Source of the DNA: JAJDAH01 sp964487605
GTDB taxonomy: Bacteria > Myxococcota_A > Polyangia > Polyangiales > Polyangiaceae
Direction: 5' to 3'
Assembly (NCBI GenBank): GCA_964487605.1
Contig: CAZARU010000005.1
Location: forward strand, 1 to 64,000
Length of the DNA: 64,000 nucleotides
The notes under the pieces: generated by a model
Database searches by the model: none
Told to the model about the DNA's origin: nothing
What the model saw: only the letters and a program-made list of their open reading frames with translations
Shown: positions 60,967-64,000 of the stretch, one piece after another
Layout of the letters: every line of letters starts with the position of its first letter
How positions within the stretch are numbered: position 1 is the stretch's first letter
Made by a program: the position numbers and the translations under genes

Positions 60967-62043
60967 CTATTCGGAGACGACCCTCATCCAGCCGTGGCGG
61001 TCCTCGGCAAGGCCGAACTGGATGGCGGTGATGGCCTCGTAGATGCGGCGCGTCTGTGTGCCGGGCTGCCCGTCGCCCACCGTGAGCTTCGCGCCCGAGT
61101 GTCCGAGAGAGCCGATGGGCGTCACGACCGCCGCGGTGCCGACCGCGAAGAGCTCCGTCACGCTGCCCGACGCTATCCCGTCTGCCACCTCGGTGATCGT
61201 GATCGGCCGTTCCACCGGAGCAAGCCCCAGATCCGGCGCGAGCTCGAGCACCGAGCGCCGCGTGACGCCGGCGAGGATCGTGTCCGTGAGCGGCGGCGTG
61301 ACGAGGTTCTTGCCCTGTACGACCATGACGTTCATCGCGTTGAGCTCCTCCAGGCGCTCGTGGCGAACCGAGTCGAGCCAGAGCACCTGATCGAACCCGG
61401 CGCGGATGGCGCGCTCTTGACCCAGCAGACCGGCCGCGTAGTTGCCGCCCGTCTTCGCCGCGCCGATACCTCCGACCGAAGCGCGCACCAGCTCCGGCTC
61501 GACGAGCACGCTGATGGGCTTGAAGCCTCCCTTGAAGTAGGGCCCGACGGGCGAGACGATGACGTAGTAGAGGTGCTCGCTCGCCGGCCTCACCCCCAGC
61601 GAGGGCTCGGTGGCAATCAGCGTGGGGCGCACGTACGCCGAGCTTCCCTCGCTCTGGGGCACCCAGTCGCGCACGGCGTGAATCAGCGCGTCGGTCCACG
61701 CGAGCTGATGCTCGACGGGAACCTCCGGTAGGCACAGTCGGCGCGCCGAGGCGTTCAGCCGCTGCGCGTTCGCCTCGGGGCGAAAGAGTGCCACGTCACC
61801 GCTCGGCCACTTGTAGGCCTTGTGCCCTTCGAAGATCTCGAGCCCGTAGTGCAGCACCTTGGCGGCCGGCGACAGCGACAGCGGTCCGTAAGGAACGATC
61901 CGCACCTCGTGCCAGCCACGTTCCGCGGTGTGCCGGGCGGTCAGCATGAGATCGGCAAAGAGGCGCCCGAATCCGAGGTCGGACTTCAGCGCCTCACGGG
62001 CGGCGTCGGAGCTGGCGGTGGCTTCGATCGTGACGAGGGACAT
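60967..62043 (-). CDS. ilvE: Branched-chain amino acid aminotransferase
   Basis: This 358-residue PLP enzyme makes leucine, isoleucine and valine from their keto acids. Landmarks are GLEIFEGHKAYKWPSGDVAL, AYVRPTLIATEPSLGV, the PLP Lys197 in GAAKTGGNYAAG, DQVLWLDSVRHERLEE, the NAMNVMVV strand and GVTRRSVLELAP, with VTELFAVGTAAVVTPIG near the end. This is the long, fold-IV BCAT type (about 360 residues), closer to the eukaryotic and actinobacterial forms than to the 310-residue E. coli IlvE. ATG 62043 is chosen because upstream residues are not conserved in type. It diverges from the epimerase gene. Confidence 0.95.
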   Translation of the reverse strand: MSLVTIEATASSDAAREALKSDLGFGRLFADLMLTARHTAERGWHEVRIVPYGPLSLSPAAKVLHYGLEIFEGHKAYKWPSGDVALFRPEANAQRLNASARRLCLPEVPVEHQLAWTDALIHAVRDWVPQSEGSSAYVRPTLIATEPSLGVRPASEHLYYVIVSPVGPYFKGGFKPISVLVEPELVRASVGGIGAAKTGGNYAAGLLGQERAIRAGFDQVLWLDSVRHERLEELNAMNVMVVQGKNLVTPPLTDTILAGVTRRSVLELAPDLGLAPVERPITITEVADGIASGSVTELFAVGTAAVVTPIGSLGHSGAKLTVGDGQPGTQTRRIYEAITAIQFGLAEDRHGWMRVVSE

Positions 62044-62143
62044 GGCGTGTCGGTCGCGACCATAGCAGCGCGCACGGGCGCCGGGTACCTGCTCGCGTCC
62101 ACCGCTCCCGCAGGCCCGCGCCGCCTTGCGGGCAGGATGAGCC

Positions 62144-63133
62144 GTGGTACGGAGTGCCGGGGTGCGGTACTTCGTCACCGGGGCGACGGGGTTCATCGGG
62201 AGGCACCTGTGTCGTCGGCTCGTCGCGGACGGTCATGAAGTCGTCGCGCTCGTGCGCGATCCAGAGAAGGCGGTGAGGGTCCTCGGAGCGATCGAAACGC
62301 TGACTGGCGATCTGTCGATCTTCCGTGCCCGGGACATCGAGCTCCCCGCCTTCGACGTCGTCGTCCATCTCGCGGCGGTCGTGGCGGGGAAGAACGAGGC
62401 CGAGTACCACGAAGTGAACCACCAGGCCGTCGTCGATCTCGTGGACGCGCTCGAGCGTCAGGCCTGGGAGCCGCGTCGATTCCTCTTCGCGTCGTCGCTC
62501 GCCGCCGGCGGTCCGACCGTCGCCACTCGGCCGCTCCGCGAGGACGATCCGTCGGGCCCCATCGACGCGTACGGTATCGCCAAGCTCCGCGCCGAGCGGA
62601 GGGTCGCCGAGGCGAGCTTCCCGACCACGTCGTTTCGTCCGTCGATCGTCCTCGGCCCGGGCGACGACGCGACGCTCACGCTTTATCGCATGGCGCGTTC
62701 AGGTTGGGTCGTCCGCGTGGCGGGAGTCGATCAGGTCGTCAGCTTCGTGGACGTGGACGATCTCGTGGAAGCCATCGTGCTGATGGCGGAGGAGGCTACG
62801 CCCGAGCACCGCGTCTACTACGTTGCCCACGACGAGGCGGTTCGGACGTCGGACCTCCTGGCCACGATGGGCCGCGCGCTCGGCAAGCGGGTGACCCCGG
62901 TGCCAGTGCCCAAGGCGGTGCTTCGCTGCGCCTCCTTCGTCGCGACCGCTGCCTCCAAGGTCCTCGGCTTCCAGAATCAGCTCGACGAGAAGCAGTACCG
63001 ACAGATGACGGCACCGGCGTTCGTCTGCAGCACCGAGCGCCTGCAACGGTCGCTCGGCTGGCGCGCGCGGATCGGGCTCGAGCCGAGCATCGCCAAAGCG
63101 GTCGCGGGGTATCGGGCCGAGGGTAGGTTGTAG
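62144..63133 (+). CDS. NAD(P)-dependent epimerase/dehydratase family protein
   Basis: This 329-residue protein is an extended short-chain dehydrogenase. It has the dinucleotide-binding GATGFIG near the N-terminus, VVHLAAVV, the Ser of FLFASSLAA and the active-site Y-x-x-x-K in DAYGIAKLRAE, followed by FRPSIVLGPGD. The C-terminal half has LATMGRALGKRVTPVPVP. This profile matches nucleotide-sugar epimerases, hydroxysteroid dehydrogenase-like or dihydroflavonol reductase-like members; the substrate is unknown. The start is GTG 62144, with an AGGAT seven bases upstream; GTG 62162 is possible. Confidence 0.88.
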   Translation: MVRSAGVRYFVTGATGFIGRHLCRRLVADGHEVVALVRDPEKAVRVLGAIETLTGDLSIFRARDIELPAFDVVVHLAAVVAGKNEAEYHEVNHQAVVDLVDALERQAWEPRRFLFASSLAAGGPTVATRPLREDDPSGPIDAYGIAKLRAERRVAEASFPTTSFRPSIVLGPGDDATLTLYRMARSGWVVRVAGVDQVVSFVDVDDLVEAIVLMAEEATPEHRVYYVAHDEAVRTSDLLATMGRALGKRVTPVPVPKAVLRCASFVATAASKVLGFQNQLDEKQYRQMTAPAFVCSTERLQRSLGWRARIGLEPSIAKAVAGYRAEGRL

Positions 63134-63138
63134 CCAGC

Positions 63139-63151
63139 GCCCGGTTCGGGC
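63139..63151. terminator. Weak hairpin between convergent genes
   Basis: GCCCG and CGGGC pair around GTT in the 45-base gap between the epimerase and phosphoesterase genes. It could serve either strand. No U-tract is present. Confidence 0.25.
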
Positions 63152-63178
63152 CGATGCGACGGGTGCGGGCACCGGCCT

Positions 63179-64000
63179 TCACCACGCGTCCTTCCTGGAC
63201 ATCGAAAGCGTGAACGTCTGGTCGGCCGCCGTCGCCAGACCGCCTGCTCCCCGCTGCCAGAGGTACGGAGAGAACGTCTGGACCGTGACCGTGTCGTCGT
63301 CGGCGTGGAAGCCGAGCAGCCGGAGGTAGCCGATGCCCTTCGCGCTCCCGGCGACCTCGTTCTGGTAGTTCGCTGCGAGCTGGTGCACCACGTTGCCGTG
63401 CGCGCCGACGCTCGCGAGGTGTGCGGTGCCGTCGCCCAGGATGTGTCCCGAGAGGACGAACCTGAAGCCCTCGTGCCTCGAGACGAGACGGCTCCACAGG
63501 GCTTCGCCGTCCGCTGCGCCTTCGTCGGAGTACGCGACTCGGTACGCCATGGGACTCCACGCTTGCAGTGTCCCGTGGCGAGAGAAGTCGTAGCGTGCGT
63601 CGTCCACGTAGAGGTACGCGTGGGTGACGAGAATCACGCGATGCGCGGGGTGCGCCTCCACGACGCGATTCGCCCAGTCGACCACGGCGTCTCGCGGCGC
63701 GAACTCCAGCGACAGGACCAGCCAGGGCCCGTGGTCCGTATCGAAGCTGTGCCACGTGTTCTCGGTTCCTCCGCGCCCATCGTCGAAGAAGCCACCGACC
63801 GTGCGCTGCGCGGCGTAGGCCGAGCTCGAGCCGAAGAACTCGTCCGCGGTGAACCAGGTCCTGCGACTTTCACCCTGCCCGGTTTCGCCCAGGTCGTGGT
63901 TGCCAACGGTCAGCGCGTACGGGACCGCGGCTTCCTCCAGCCAGCGCATCGCATGGGCGGCGACCTGCCACTCCGCGTAGGTGTTCCGGTGCACGATGTC
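63179..64000 (-). CDS. Calcineurin-like metallophosphoesterase, 5' end beyond the window
   Basis: The visible 273 residues begin inside the gene at the right edge. They include the metal-site GNHD (in VGNHDLGETG), the LSLEFAPRDAVVDW strand that follows it, VILVTHAYLYVDD with a metal His, and FVLSGHILGDGTAHL, the final G-H-x-L-type metal motif. These are the second half of the family motifs; the first D-x-H and G-D motifs must lie beyond 64000. The C-terminus has a beta-rich segment (VTVQTFSPYLW). The family hydrolyses phosphoester bonds. A possible secretion signal is outside the window. Confidence 0.85.
   Translation of the reverse strand, partial: DIVHRNTYAEWQVAAHAMRWLEEAAVPYALTVGNHDLGETGQGESRRTWFTADEFFGSSSAYAAQRTVGGFFDDGRGGTENTWHSFDTDHGPWLVLSLEFAPRDAVVDWANRVVEAHPAHRVILVTHAYLYVDDARYDFSRHGTLQAWSPMAYRVAYSDEGAADGEALWSRLVSRHEGFRFVLSGHILGDGTAHLASVGAHGNVVHQLAANYQNEVAGSAKGIGYLRLLGFHADDDTVTVQTFSPYLWQRGAGGLATAADQTFTLSMSRKDAW

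Overview
The window is chromosomal DNA of very high GC content with dense genes, frequent GTG starts and many ATGA/GTGA stop-start overlaps. Several gene families point to a myxobacterium (Myxococcota, most like Polyangiales): a DUF2378-type protein, a DUF2330 protein with a MYXO-CTERM-like tail, many FHA, PEGA and Ser/Thr-kinase proteins, hybrid histidine kinases and numerous lipoproteins. No species can be named from the sequence alone. I see no rRNA, CRISPR array, prophage, intact insertion sequence or large biosynthetic cluster.

Layout. 1-9.8 kb: a HEAT-like lipoprotein, a YdcF-type protein, an FHA/hybrid-kinase pair, pcnB coupled to a GbsR/MarR-type regulator, a double FHA/zinc-ribbon protein, a trypsin-like lipoprotein and proB. 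9.8-16 kb: a P-loop-less ABC-like protein coupled to an outer-membrane-barrel/SppA fusion, a di-haem cytochrome and a nucleotide-sugar pyrophosphorylase. 16-24 kb: two coupled lipoprotein-type genes, a DUF2378 protein, an acyl-CoA dehydrogenase, the DUF2330 protein and an alpha/beta hydrolase. 24-33 kb: a CusCBA-type heavy-metal efflux operon with two DUF3347 domains, followed by a cation/proton antiporter. 33-42.6 kb: a VWA protein, a transglutaminase, a chemoreceptor-like protein, a lipoprotein and an NtrY-like kinase, then a large surface lipoprotein.

42.6-51.6 kb is the most unusual part. Two related membrane-bound sulfatase-fold proteins, each with a MopE-type metal-binding motif, flank a minus-strand cassette. 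The cassette reads: tRNA-Lys, Ser/Thr kinase with a cyclic-nucleotide-binding domain, a 63-residue helical ORF, a tip-protein candidate, an LcrH/SycD-like TPR chaperone, a YopB-like two-hydrophobic-region protein and a YopD-like one-hydrophobic-region protein. The order matches the lcrG-lcrV-lcrH-yopB-yopD translocon operon of type III secretion systems. No needle or basal-body genes are in the window, so this looks like a detached translocon module.

51.6-64 kb: two hybrid histidine kinases with a DegT/DnrJ aminotransferase between them, a TPR-PEGA-TonB-dependent receptor coupled to a PEGA-bearing Ser/Thr kinase, ilvE, an NAD-dependent epimerase and a truncated metallophosphoesterase. Two perfect 18-bp palindromes (22478-22495 and 24488-24505) and several strong hairpins lie in intergenic DNA and are listed as candidate operators or terminators.
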